Of a stretch of 64,000 nucleotides of DNA, positions 49,203 to 59,265 are shown piece by piece. This DNA is from Acidobacteriota bacterium (GTDB lineage: Bacteria; Acidobacteriota; Vicinamibacteria; Vicinamibacterales; UBA2999). A program made the translations under genes and the position numbers. The notes under the pieces were generated by a model. The model saw nothing but the letters and a program-made list of their open reading frames with translations. It was not told the origin of the DNA and searched no databases. Each line of letters opens with the position of its first letter. The first letter of the stretch is position 1. Where the stretch lies: contig JADZCN010000120.1 of the NCBI GenBank assembly GCA_020851565.1, positions 1 to 64,000 of the forward strand. The letters are read 5' to 3'.

Positions 49203-50381
49203 TTACTGCCCGTCCTTGCTGGACGTGGTCGTGGTGGTGCCGAGCACCTTCTTGAACACCTCGACCGCCTTCTGCATCTCGGCCATCGTGCCGATGGAGA
49301 TGCGGCAGTGCGTCTTCTCGTAGGGCGGGAAGTCCCGTCCCACCAGCACCCCCTGCGCACGGCAGGCATCGCGGAACCCTGCGGCCGGCCGCTTGATGTC
49401 CATGAACAGGAAGTTGGTCTGCGAGTCGGTGCCGGAAATGCCCATGTCGGCGAACGCCTTCACCGTGAAGGCCTTCACCTCGGTGTTGCGCTTCCGCTCG
49501 TTGTCGATGTGCCCCTGGTTGGCCCACCCGGCGATGGCGCCGCCCAGCGTGAGCGTGCCGAGGCCATACGGCATCTTGAAGGCCTGGATGGCCTTGATCG
49601 TCGGCGCGTGGCCGATGGCGTATCCCGCGCGCAGGCCTGCCATGCCATACGCCTTCGAGAAGGTGCGCGTGACGAACACGTTGGGCGTCGAGAGGGCGAT
49701 GTCCACGGCCGACTGGTAGGAGGGGTCCGTGACGTAGTCGTGGTACGCCTCGTCGATGAGGATCAACGTGTCGGGCGAGGCCGAACGAATGGCCTTGACC
49801 ATGTCGGCCACCGCCGTCTTCCCGTGCACGGTCGCCGTCGGGTTGTTGGGGTTGCAGAAGAACACCAGGCCGGCGCCCTTCGACGCCTCGATCATCTTCG
49901 CGATGTCGATGCGCAGCTTCCCGTCCAGCTGAACCTCGCGCACGGGCGTCCCGATCTTCTTCGCCGTGTCGCGCGGGTTCTCGAACGACGGCCACGCCGT
50001 CACCAGTGGCTTGGACGCCGAGGTGAACGCGCGGACCGAGTGCGTCAGGATCTCCCCCGACCCGGGCCCGAGGAGCACGTTCTCGTTCTTCGCCTGGAAC
50101 TTCTGGGCAATCGCCGTGATGAGCGCGCCCTCGGTCTGCTTGGCATTGAACGGGTACCGATGGGCTTCGGGGAACTTCCCGACGATGGCGTCGAGCACGT
50201 GCTGTCCGGGCCCGAGGGGATTTTCATTGCTGGCGATGCGGACGGGCGTGGCTCCAGCCATGCCCTGCTCGCCGTACTCCATCATGCCGGCTTCGCGGCC
50301 CCTGGCCGAAATCCACTCCGCCTGGGCGGAGTAGTCCGGGGTCGCAAGACGCTGAAAGAGTCGCCGACGGGTCAGCGACAT
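49203..50381 (-). CDS. HisC-like aminotransferase, copy 2, with degenerate Tat leader
   Basis: 392 residues and clearly a paralogue of copy 1: SNENPLGPGQ, FFCNPNNPTAT, LIDEAYHDY, lysine in TRTFSKAYGMAGLRAGY, and DSQTNFLFMDIKRPA shared with copy 1. The N-terminus has the twin arginine (SLTRRRLFQRL) but no hydrophobic stretch after it, so export is doubtful. It precedes copy 1 by 31 bp and is cotranscribed with it. The tandem copies may have diverged in location or substrate. Confidence 0.88.
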   Translation of the reverse strand: MSLTRRRLFQRLATPDYSAQAEWISARGREAGMMEYGEQGMAGATPVRIASNENPLGPGQHVLDAIVGKFPEAHRYPFNAKQTEGALITAIAQKFQAKNENVLLGPGSGEILTHSVRAFTSASKPLVTAWPSFENPRDTAKKIGTPVREVQLDGKLRIDIAKMIEASKGAGLVFFCNPNNPTATVHGKTAVADMVKAIRSASPDTLILIDEAYHDYVTDPSYQSAVDIALSTPNVFVTRTFSKAYGMAGLRAGYAIGHAPTIKAIQAFKMPYGLGTLTLGGAIAGWANQGHIDNERKRNTEVKAFTVKAFADMGISGTDSQTNFLFMDIKRPAAGFRDACRAQGVLVGRDFPPYEKTHCRISIGTMAEMQKAVEVFKKVLGTTTTTSSKDGQ

Positions 50382-50443
50382 ACGATGCCTCCTTGGTTCA
50401 CTGCGGCGATGGACGCCACCTGGGTTGTGCCTCGCCGGAGATT

Positions 50444-52453
50444 TTACACGCTTTCAATGGCTTGGGGGGACCGATCCTCTCCCGGGGCGCCGCCGGTCAC
50501 CAGCCGCGCCCGGCCCTGGCGGACGCTGGCCTCGTCGCCCACGACGTACACCACGTCCCCAGCCGCGAATTCCCAGTCCACCGTCGGGGGAGCCAGCGTC
50601 GTGCCGCCGCGCTTCAGGGCCAGGATCGTCGCTCCGGTCTCGGCCCGGAGGTTGACTACGGCCAAGGTACGCCCCACCGCCCAGTCACCCGTGGTCAATT
50701 GGTACGACGACACCGGGGTAGCCCCCAGGAGCCCGGCAACCTGGTCGGTAGGGGCCGGCGGCGCCGCCACGGCCCGGGCCGAAGAGGTGGCCATCAGCCG
50801 CCGGGCATCGCCCACCAGCTGTTCGGTGACGTTCCCCGGCACGTCCAGGCGCACCAGCAGCTGGGCCATGACCTCCAGCGAGGCCTCCAGCTCCTCCGCC
50901 ACGGCCCGGGTCGCCCCCGCCCGGATCATGCGCTCGGCCTCGGCGCGATAGCGTGTCCGGACCAGGATCGGCACGGTACGGTTCAGTTCGCGCACCGCGC
51001 GGATCGCCCGCTCCGAGGCGCCCGGATCGCTCAGCACTCCCACCACGGCCGCCGCCCGCTCCACCCCGGCGGCCTTCAGCGGCTCGGCCGCCGTGGCATC
51101 GCCGTACAGAATATGGTGACCCTGGGCCACGGCATCACGGACCGTCGTCCCATCCAGCTCGAGCACGACGTGCGGCGTCTGCACGCCGCGCAGGGCCCAG
51201 GCGATGAGCCGGCCGCCCACGCCAAACCCGAGAATCAGCACGTGGCCGGTCAGCTCCTCGCGGGGCCCGGGTTCGGCCTCGACACCCGCCTCCCGACCGC
51301 CACTCACCCACTCCCCGAAGGCCGGGGCCACCCCCACCAGCCACGGAGTGGCCATCATCGTCAGCACGCTCGCGGCCAGCAGTACCTGCCAGGCGTCGGG
51401 GGCGATGGCTCCGTGGGACACCGCCGCGTTCCCGAGGACGAACGAGAACTCGCCAATCTGCGCGAGTCCCAGCGCCGTCGTGGCGGCCACGCGGTGTGGC
51501 ACCCGGGCCAGGCGGAGCGCCAGAGTCGCGCCGAAGGTCTTGAGCGCCACGATGGCCAGCGCCGCCCCCACCACCCAGGGAAACACGGGAGCCAGGGCCG
51601 CTGGCTGGACGAGCAGCCCCACCGAGATGAAGAAGAGGCTGCTCAGCAGATCGCGCAACGGGCGAATCTCGGCGTGGATCTGGTGGCTGAACTCGCTCTC
51701 GTCGATCACCAGGCCCGCGAGGAACGCCCCGATGGTCATCGACAGTCCCAGGGCGGAGGCGAGCCAGGCGGTGCCCAGGCTGGCGACGAGCACCATCAAC
51801 CCGAAGGCTTCGCGGCCCGACAGCGTGGCCAGGCGGAACAGCACGGGCAGCAGGAACCGCGTCACCGCCGCCAGCGCAATGGCGATGACGGCCAGCTGAA
51901 GCAGCGAGCGGCCGAGCCCGGGGGCGTCGGTGGCCCCGAGCAGCACCGGCGCCAGCACCAGCGCCACCAGCGCCGCCAGGTCCTGCAGCAGCAGGATCCC
52001 GACCGCCAGGCTCCCGTGCGGCGCGTGCAGTTCGTTCCGGCGCGCGAGTTCGCGGATGATGATCGAGGTATTCGAGACGGCGACGAAGACGCCGACGAAC
52101 ACGGCGGTCTCGACGCGGCTTCCGAGCAGGACATACGCGATGGGTGCCGTCACCGCCATCGTGCCCACCATCTGCGCGCCGCCTCCGACGACGACCTTGC
52201 GCCACAGCCGGCGCACCTCGCCGAACGAGAGGTCGAGGCCGACCATGAAGAGCAAGAGGGCGATGCCGATCTCGGAGAGGACCGTGACGGTTTCTTCGGA
52301 GTGGACCAATGCCAGTCCGCCCGGTCCCGCGATGACCCCGGTGGCGATGAGGCTGACGATGACCGGGGCACGCAGGCGGCCGCCGATGAGCAGCAGGACG
52401 AGCGCCAGCGCGTAGAGCAGAACGAGGTCCTGGACGATGGAGCCGCCGTGCAC
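50444..52453 (-). CDS. CPA2-type cation:proton antiporter with RCK domain
   Basis: About 669 residues from GTG 52453. Residues 10-390 contain twelve or thirteen transmembrane helices with CPA2 phrases (FMVGLDLSF, GILLLQDLAALVAL, GAFLAGLVIDESEF). A TrkA-N/RCK nucleotide-binding domain follows (ILGFGVGGRLIAWAL), and the end is a TrkA-C domain (AVVNLRAETGATILAL, YVVGDEASV). KefB/YbaL-like proteins export potassium or sodium against protons. The start sits next to two repeat arrays, head to head with ppk1. Confidence 0.92.
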   Translation of the reverse strand: MHGGSIVQDLVLLYALALVLLLIGGRLRAPVIVSLIATGVIAGPGGLALVHSEETVTVLSEIGIALLLFMVGLDLSFGEVRRLWRKVVVGGGAQMVGTMAVTAPIAYVLLGSRVETAVFVGVFVAVSNTSIIIRELARRNELHAPHGSLAVGILLLQDLAALVALVLAPVLLGATDAPGLGRSLLQLAVIAIALAAVTRFLLPVLFRLATLSGREAFGLMVLVASLGTAWLASALGLSMTIGAFLAGLVIDESEFSHQIHAEIRPLRDLLSSLFFISVGLLVQPAALAPVFPWVVGAALAIVALKTFGATLALRLARVPHRVAATTALGLAQIGEFSFVLGNAAVSHGAIAPDAWQVLLAASVLTMMATPWLVGVAPAFGEWVSGGREAGVEAEPGPREELTGHVLILGFGVGGRLIAWALRGVQTPHVVLELDGTTVRDAVAQGHHILYGDATAAEPLKAAGVERAAAVVGVLSDPGASERAIRAVRELNRTVPILVRTRYRAEAERMIRAGATRAVAEELEASLEVMAQLLVRLDVPGNVTEQLVGDARRLMATSSARAVAAPPAPTDQVAGLLGATPVSSYQLTTGDWAVGRTLAVVNLRAETGATILALKRGGTTLAPPTVDWEFAAGDVVYVVGDEASVRQGRARLVTGGAPGEDRSPQAIESV

Positions 52454-52470
52454 GCAGGATCTACTGTAGC

Positions 52471-52602
52471 GAAGCACGGGGGTTCGAGCACGGGGGTTCG
52501 AAGCACGGGAGTTCGAAGCACGGGGGTTCGAAGCACGGGGGTTCGAAGCACGGGGGTTCGAAGCACGAACGTTCTAAGCACGGCGTTCAAGGCACGGTGG
52601 TT
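52471..52602. repeat. 15-bp tandem repeat, GCACGGGGGTTCGAA
   Basis: About seven copies (GCACGGGGGTTCGAA, two with one-base changes, the last two degenerate) immediately upstream of the antiporter start. Part of a 433-bp divergent intergenic region that holds no gene apart from arrays. Confidence 0.95.
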
Positions 52603-52697
52603 CGTGGTGGGTGGCGGCGGCCCGCGACGCGGCGCTCGGCCTGGGCAACGTCGCTACTCTGGATCACCTAGCTTCCCCCCACGCACTGTCCTTACCC

Positions 52698-52839
52698 CGC
52701 CCGCACCCGTTCGCACCCGTTCGCACCCGCCCGCACCCGCCCGCACCCGTTCGCACCCGTTCGCACCCGCCCGCACCCGCCCGCACCCGTTCGCACCCGC
52801 CCGCACCCGTTCGCACCCGCCGCACCTGTTCGCACCCCC
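52698..52839. repeat. 10-bp tandem repeat, GCACCCGTTC/GCACCCGCCC
   Basis: About thirteen 10-bp units that differ almost only at two adjacent bases (TT or CC), in the order TT, TT, CC, CC, TT, TT, CC, CC and so on. It lies 48 bp upstream of the ppk1 start. The same unit, in the other orientation, recurs at 63.67 kb. Confidence 0.95.
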
Positions 52840-52886
52840 CGTGCGTGTCCCGCTGCCCCGTTACACCCCTTTGATAAGCTAGGTTT

Positions 52887-55061
52887 GTGTCGACTCCCCA
52901 AGCGCTGACGGGCCGGCGGGCGCGGCGCCGTCGTGGCCCCGAGGCCGTCGACCAGCATCGCGGCGCGGCTCCCATCGACTGGTCCCGCCTGGACCCCACC
53001 GACCTCGCGGCGCCGGCCCTGTACATCAACCGGGAGCTCAGCTGGCTGGAATTCAACCGCCGGGTCCTGGCGCAGGCGCTGGACGGGTCGCACCCCCTGC
53101 TCGAACGGGTGAAGTTCCTGGCCATCGCCGGCACCAATCTCGACGAGTTCTTCATGGTGCGGGTGGCGACCATCCTGAAGAAGTTCCGGGCGGGCATCGA
53201 AGAGACGTCGTTCGACGGGCTGAGCACCGCCGAGGAACTCGCCCTGATCCGCAGCCGGGCCCTGGCGCAAATCGACGAGCAGACGGCGTGCTGGACGCGG
53301 GACCTGCGGCCGCAGCTGGCCGCCGAGGGCATCCACTTCCTGGAGCCGTCCGATTACACGCCCGCCATCGACGCCTGGCTCGCCCAGTACTTCAAGGCGC
53401 ACATCTTCCCGGTCCTGACGCCGCTCGCCTTCGACCCCGGGCACCCGTTCCCGTACATCTCGAACCTCAGCATGAACCTGGCGGTCCGCGTCCGCCATGG
53501 GGGCCGCACGAAGTTCGCCCGCGTGAAGGTGCCGGGCATGCTGCCGCGCTTCGTGGCGCTGCCCGAGGCGCTCGCCCCGCAGGGGGGCGTGGCGCACGTC
53601 TTCCTCGAGGACGTGATCCGGCGCAACGTCCAGGAGCTCTTCCCCGGCACGCTGGTCGAGGGCGCGCACATCTTCCGCGTGATCCGCGACACCGACATGG
53701 TGATCCAGGAGGACGAGGCCGACGACCTGCTCGAGACCGTGGACCGCGGGCTGAAGCAGCTGCGCTACGGCGCGCTGTCCCTGCTGCAGGTCGAGTCGGA
53801 CATGCCGCGCCGCGTGCTGAACATCCTGGTCGAGAACTTCGAGATCGACGAGGACATCGTCACGCGCACGTCCGAGCGCGTGGGCTTCGGCGACTGGCAC
53901 GCGCTCACGAAGCTGCACCGCCCCTCCCTCAAGGACCCGGTCTTCACGCCGCAGACGCTCTGGGGCCCGGACGACGCCGACACGGTCTTCGAGCAGATCG
54001 CGGACCAGGACTACCTGGTCCACCACCCGTTCGAGTCGTTCACGTCGGTGGAGACCTTTCTGCGCGCCGCGGTGGCCGATCCCAACGTCGTGGCCATCAA
54101 GATGACGCTGTACCGGATTGGCCCGAATTCCCCGCTCGTCGACCTGCTGATCCAGGCGGCCGAGCAGGGCAAGCAGGTGGCGGTGCTCGTCGAGCTGAAG
54201 GCGCGCTTCGACGAGCGCAACAACATCGCGTGGGCGAACCGGCTGGAAGACGCGGGCATCCACGTCGTGTACGGGCTCGTGAACCTGAAGGTCCACTGCA
54301 AGCTGTGCCTGGTGGTCCGCAAGGAGACCGACGGCATCCACCGCTACGCACACGTCGCCACCGGCAACTACAACCGGGTGACGTCGCAGATCTACACGGA
54401 CCTCGGCGTCTTCACCGCGGACGAGCAGATCCTGGACGATGTGACCGAGGTGTTCAACTCGCTGACGGGCTACTCGAGCCGTCGTTCGTACCAGCGGCTC
54501 CTCGTGGCGCCAGGCGGGCTGCGCCAGGGCTTCCGGGCGCTGGTCGAGCGCGAGGTAGCGCACGCGGCGGCGGGGCGGCCGGCGGGCATCGTCATCAAGA
54601 ACAACGCGGTGGCCGACCCGGCCATGATCCGCACGCTCTACAAGGCCTCGCAGGCGGGCGTCTCCATCGACATGGTCGTGCGCGGGGTCTGCTGCCTCCG
54701 CCCCGGCATTCCCGGCATCAGCGACCGCATCCGCGTCCGCTCCATCGTCGGGCGCTTCCTCGAGCACTCGCGCATCTACTCCTTCGAGAACGGCGGCGAG
54801 CCCGAGATCTTCATCGGCAGCGCCGACCTCATGGAGCGGAACCTGGATCGGCGCGTGGAGGTGCTCTGCCCCATCGTCGACCCCGACCTGCGCCAGCACC
54901 TGCGCGACGTCGTCCTGGCGGCGGTCACCTCCGATACCGAACGCGCGTGGACGCTGCAGACCGACGGCACCTACGTGCGCATCCCCGCCGTCCCCGGCAC
55001 GCCCGCGGTGAACTCGCAGCTGCTGCTGCTCGCGCACTACACGGCGGGCGAGCGGGGCTGA
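52887..55061 (+). CDS. ppk1: Polyphosphate kinase 1
   Basis: 724 residues from GTG 52887. The N-terminal domain starts with YINRELSWLEFNRRVL, then the head domain, and the catalytic histidine region VHCKLCLVVR with the upstream RFDERNNIAWANRLE. The second conserved histidine-containing region has YSFENGGEPEIFIGSADLM and NLDRRVE. It makes polyphosphate from ATP at the membrane, a reserve for stress. No ppx gene adjoins. The GTG start lacks a strong ribosome-binding site. Confidence 0.96.
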   Translation: MSTPQALTGRRARRRRGPEAVDQHRGAAPIDWSRLDPTDLAAPALYINRELSWLEFNRRVLAQALDGSHPLLERVKFLAIAGTNLDEFFMVRVATILKKFRAGIEETSFDGLSTAEELALIRSRALAQIDEQTACWTRDLRPQLAAEGIHFLEPSDYTPAIDAWLAQYFKAHIFPVLTPLAFDPGHPFPYISNLSMNLAVRVRHGGRTKFARVKVPGMLPRFVALPEALAPQGGVAHVFLEDVIRRNVQELFPGTLVEGAHIFRVIRDTDMVIQEDEADDLLETVDRGLKQLRYGALSLLQVESDMPRRVLNILVENFEIDEDIVTRTSERVGFGDWHALTKLHRPSLKDPVFTPQTLWGPDDADTVFEQIADQDYLVHHPFESFTSVETFLRAAVADPNVVAIKMTLYRIGPNSPLVDLLIQAAEQGKQVAVLVELKARFDERNNIAWANRLEDAGIHVVYGLVNLKVHCKLCLVVRKETDGIHRYAHVATGNYNRVTSQIYTDLGVFTADEQILDDVTEVFNSLTGYSSRRSYQRLLVAPGGLRQGFRALVEREVAHAAAGRPAGIVIKNNAVADPAMIRTLYKASQAGVSIDMVVRGVCCLRPGIPGISDRIRVRSIVGRFLEHSRIYSFENGGEPEIFIGSADLMERNLDRRVEVLCPIVDPDLRQHLRDVVLAAVTSDTERAWTLQTDGTYVRIPAVPGTPAVNSQLLLLAHYTAGERG

Positions 55062-55090
55062 CGCTCGGCCTGCGCCCGACGAGGCCTTCG

Positions 55091-55210
55091 GTGGGCGGCG
55101 CTCCGCGCCGTGGGCCGGCCGCAGGCCGGTGGGCCTTCGGTAGGATCCTCAGGCGCCGCAGGCGCGCCTACCGAGCGCAGCGAGGCCCACGCCGCGAAAC
55201 GCCGCCCACC
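55091..55210. repeat. REP-like hairpin cluster
   Basis: Short hairpins GGCGC-TCC-GCGCC, CCGGCC-GCA-GGCCGG and GGCGCCGCAGGCGCGCC are separated by GTGGGC/CCCAC spacers. Same design as 2464-2514. It fills the 168-bp gap between ppk1 and the convergent ABC exporter. Confidence 0.55.
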
Positions 55211-55229
55211 GCGCGCGCGAGCCCGCGGC

Positions 55230-56276
55230 CTACTGCCAGCGGAACAGCCGGAGGGCCAGCGCGAACGTGCCGAGGCCCCACGCCAGCAGGATCGCCAGCT
55301 CGCCGCGGAGCGCGGCGAGCGACAGGCCTTCGTTCATCACGCCGCGCAGCGCGTCGTTGAGCGCGGTCAGCGGCAGCGCCTGGATGAAGGGCTGCATCAC
55401 GTCGGGGAAGTTGCTCGAGGCGAAGAAGACCCCCGAGAGCACCCACATCGGCATCATCACCAGGTTCATCAGGCCCGACACCGCCTCGATGGTGCGGGCG
55501 CGGCTGGCGACGAGCAGGCCGAGGCCACCGAAGGTGAGCGCGCCGGCCAGCGCCAGCACGGCCAGCGCCGCCACGCCCCCGCGGACGCCGACGCCAAACA
55601 CCGCCCAGGCGAACCCGACGATGACGACGGTCTCCATCGCGAGGAACAGCAGCCGGCTCAGGACGTGCGACGCCAGGTACGCCGCGCGCGACATCGGGGT
55701 CGCGACCAGGCGCTTCAGCAGCTTCTTCGTGCGCGCCTGCACGATGGAGAAGCCCACGCCCCAGAGACCCGTGCCCATGATGTTCATGCCGAGCAGGCCC
55801 GGCACCAGCCAGTCGATGTAGCGCGAGCCGATGGTGTCGATGGGCCGCTCCTCGGCGACGAACGCATCCTGGCGCCCGGCCGCGCGCTGCAGGGCCCGGT
55901 CCACGGCCAGGCGCGCCACCTGGCTCTCGGCCCGCGCCTCGTCGAAGCGGTAGACGGGAGGCGCGCCCGGCACGACCACCACGGGCGCGCGGCCATCGCG
56001 CAGCGCCCGCTCGATCTCGGCCGGTGCGATCGGGCGGACGCTGAACCCGCCGGCCGCCTCGAGCGTGGCGGTGAGTGCGGCGGCTCCGTCCCGCTGCACC
56101 ACGCCCACGATGACGGGCTCGGCCCCACGCGATCGGAACGCGATGCCGAGCGCGCACGTCATGATGACCGGGAAGGCGAACACCCAGAACACGGCCTCCG
56201 GCTCACGCAGGAACTCGCGGAACCGCGCGAGAGTGAGCTCCACCAGCGGGTGGGACGCGCCGCCGCGATCAGTCAT
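55230..56276 (-). CDS. ABC-2 type exporter permease
   Basis: 348 residues. One helix near the N-terminus (VFWVFAFPVIMTCALGIAF), a large extracytoplasmic domain of about 130 residues, and five further helices with the ABC-2 phrases GLLGMNIMGTGLWGVGFSI and RAYLASHVLSRLLFLAMET. Cargo unknown; drug or lipid export is typical. The start overlaps the ATPase stop (ATGACTGA). Confidence 0.9.
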   Translation of the reverse strand: MTDRGGASHPLVELTLARFREFLREPEAVFWVFAFPVIMTCALGIAFRSRGAEPVIVGVVQRDGAAALTATLEAAGGFSVRPIAPAEIERALRDGRAPVVVVPGAPPVYRFDEARAESQVARLAVDRALQRAAGRQDAFVAEERPIDTIGSRYIDWLVPGLLGMNIMGTGLWGVGFSIVQARTKKLLKRLVATPMSRAAYLASHVLSRLLFLAMETVVIVGFAWAVFGVGVRGGVAALAVLALAGALTFGGLGLLVASRARTIEAVSGLMNLVMMPMWVLSGVFFASSNFPDVMQPFIQALPLTALNDALRGVMNEGLSLAALRGELAILLAWGLGTFALALRLFRWQ

Positions 56277-57210
56277 CGCGCAGGTGCCTCCCGGTGAGCG
56301 ACACGAACACGTCCTCGAGCGTTGCGCTGTGTGTGCCCAGCAGGCTCAGCGCCGCGCCGTCCTGGCGCAGTCGATCGAGCAACGCTGGAACGGTCGCGTG
56401 CAGTTCGGACGTGGCAAGCGCCACGTGCCCGTCGCGATGACGCACATCCCGTACGCCGGGCAGCGAGTGCAGCACCTCGTCGGCCGGCGGCGCGCCCTCC
56501 ACCGCGAACTCGACCACGTGCGCGGCACCGATCGACGCAACCAGCTCGCGCGGCGTGCCGAGCGCGATGAGCGTGCCGCCGTCCATGATGCCCACCCGAT
56601 CGCACAGGGCGTGCGCCTCGTCCATGTAGTGCGTGGTCAGGAGGATGGTGCCGCCCGCGGCGCGAAACCGGCCGAGCACGTCCCAGAGCTGGCGGCGCGA
56701 CTGCGGGTCGAGGCCGGTGGTGGGCTCGTCCAGGAACAGCAGCTCCGGCCGGCCCGCCAGCGCGCAGGCGACGGCCAGGCGCTGCTTCTGCCCGCCCGAG
56801 AGCTTGCCGACCCAGGACGCGCGCTTGGCGCCCAGCTCGACGAGATCCAGCAGTTCGGTCACGGTGGGCCCATCGGTGAAGAACGATCGGAAGAGCCGCA
56901 GTGTCTCCTCCACCGTCAGCTTGTCGGCCAGCTGGGTTTCCTGCAGCTGGACGCCGAGCCGGCGGCGCAGCTCGTCGCGATCGGTGCGCCACCGGCGGCC
57001 CAGCACCTCCACGTCCCCTTCGTCCTGGTCGAGGAGGCCCTCGAGGATCTCGATCGTCGTGGTCTTGCCGGCGCCGTTCGGCCCGAGCAGGCCGAAGCAC
57101 TCGCCGCGCCGCACCTCGAGATCGAGCCCGGCCACGGCGACGACGTCGGGATAGCGCTTGACCAGGCCGCGGCAGGCCAGCGCGGGTGAGTCCGTGGGCA
57201 CGTGGTTCAT
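56269..57210 (-). CDS. ABC-2 type exporter ATP-binding protein
   Basis: 313 residues from ATG 57210. Walker A LLGPNGAGKTTTIEIL, signature LSGGQKQRLAVACAL, Walker B LLFLDEPTTGLD and the H-loop LLTTHYMDEA. The C-terminal 90 residues (VVEFAVEGAPPADEVL, TLEDVFVSLTGRHL) are usual in CcmA/DrrA-type exporters. Forms a complete exporter with the permease. Upstream in-frame sequence in the track ORF is antisense of the PilZ gene. Confidence 0.94.
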   Translation of the reverse strand: MNHVPTDSPALACRGLVKRYPDVVAVAGLDLEVRRGECFGLLGPNGAGKTTTIEILEGLLDQDEGDVEVLGRRWRTDRDELRRRLGVQLQETQLADKLTVEETLRLFRSFFTDGPTVTELLDLVELGAKRASWVGKLSGGQKQRLAVACALAGRPELLFLDEPTTGLDPQSRRQLWDVLGRFRAAGGTILLTTHYMDEAHALCDRVGIMDGGTLIALGTPRELVASIGAAHVVEFAVEGAPPADEVLHSLPGVRDVRHRDGHVALATSELHATVPALLDRLRQDGAALSLLGTHSATLEDVFVSLTGRHLRDD

Positions 57211-57282
57211 TGTAGAAGAGGGGCGCTTCGCGCAGGCCGCGCACGGCCCGAAGGGCCACCGCCTGGTGTACACTCCCTCCTT

Positions 57283-59256
<1,974 letters not shown>

Positions 59257-59265
59257 CTACGGCCG

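Noticed and set aside
48014-50381. Annotating the two aminotransferases as hisC of histidine biosynthesis
   Set aside because: Tat-type leaders, tandem duplication and absence of other his genes argue against it; the family match alone does not set the substrate.
52698-52839. 10-bp array considered as replication iterons
   Set aside because: No initiator gene adjoins and the unit has no conserved core dyad; intergenic simple repeat is the simpler reading.
53288-55360. 690-residue plus-strand ORF within ppk1
   Set aside because: Second-frame shadow of ppk1, Arg/Ala/Pro-rich and without motifs.
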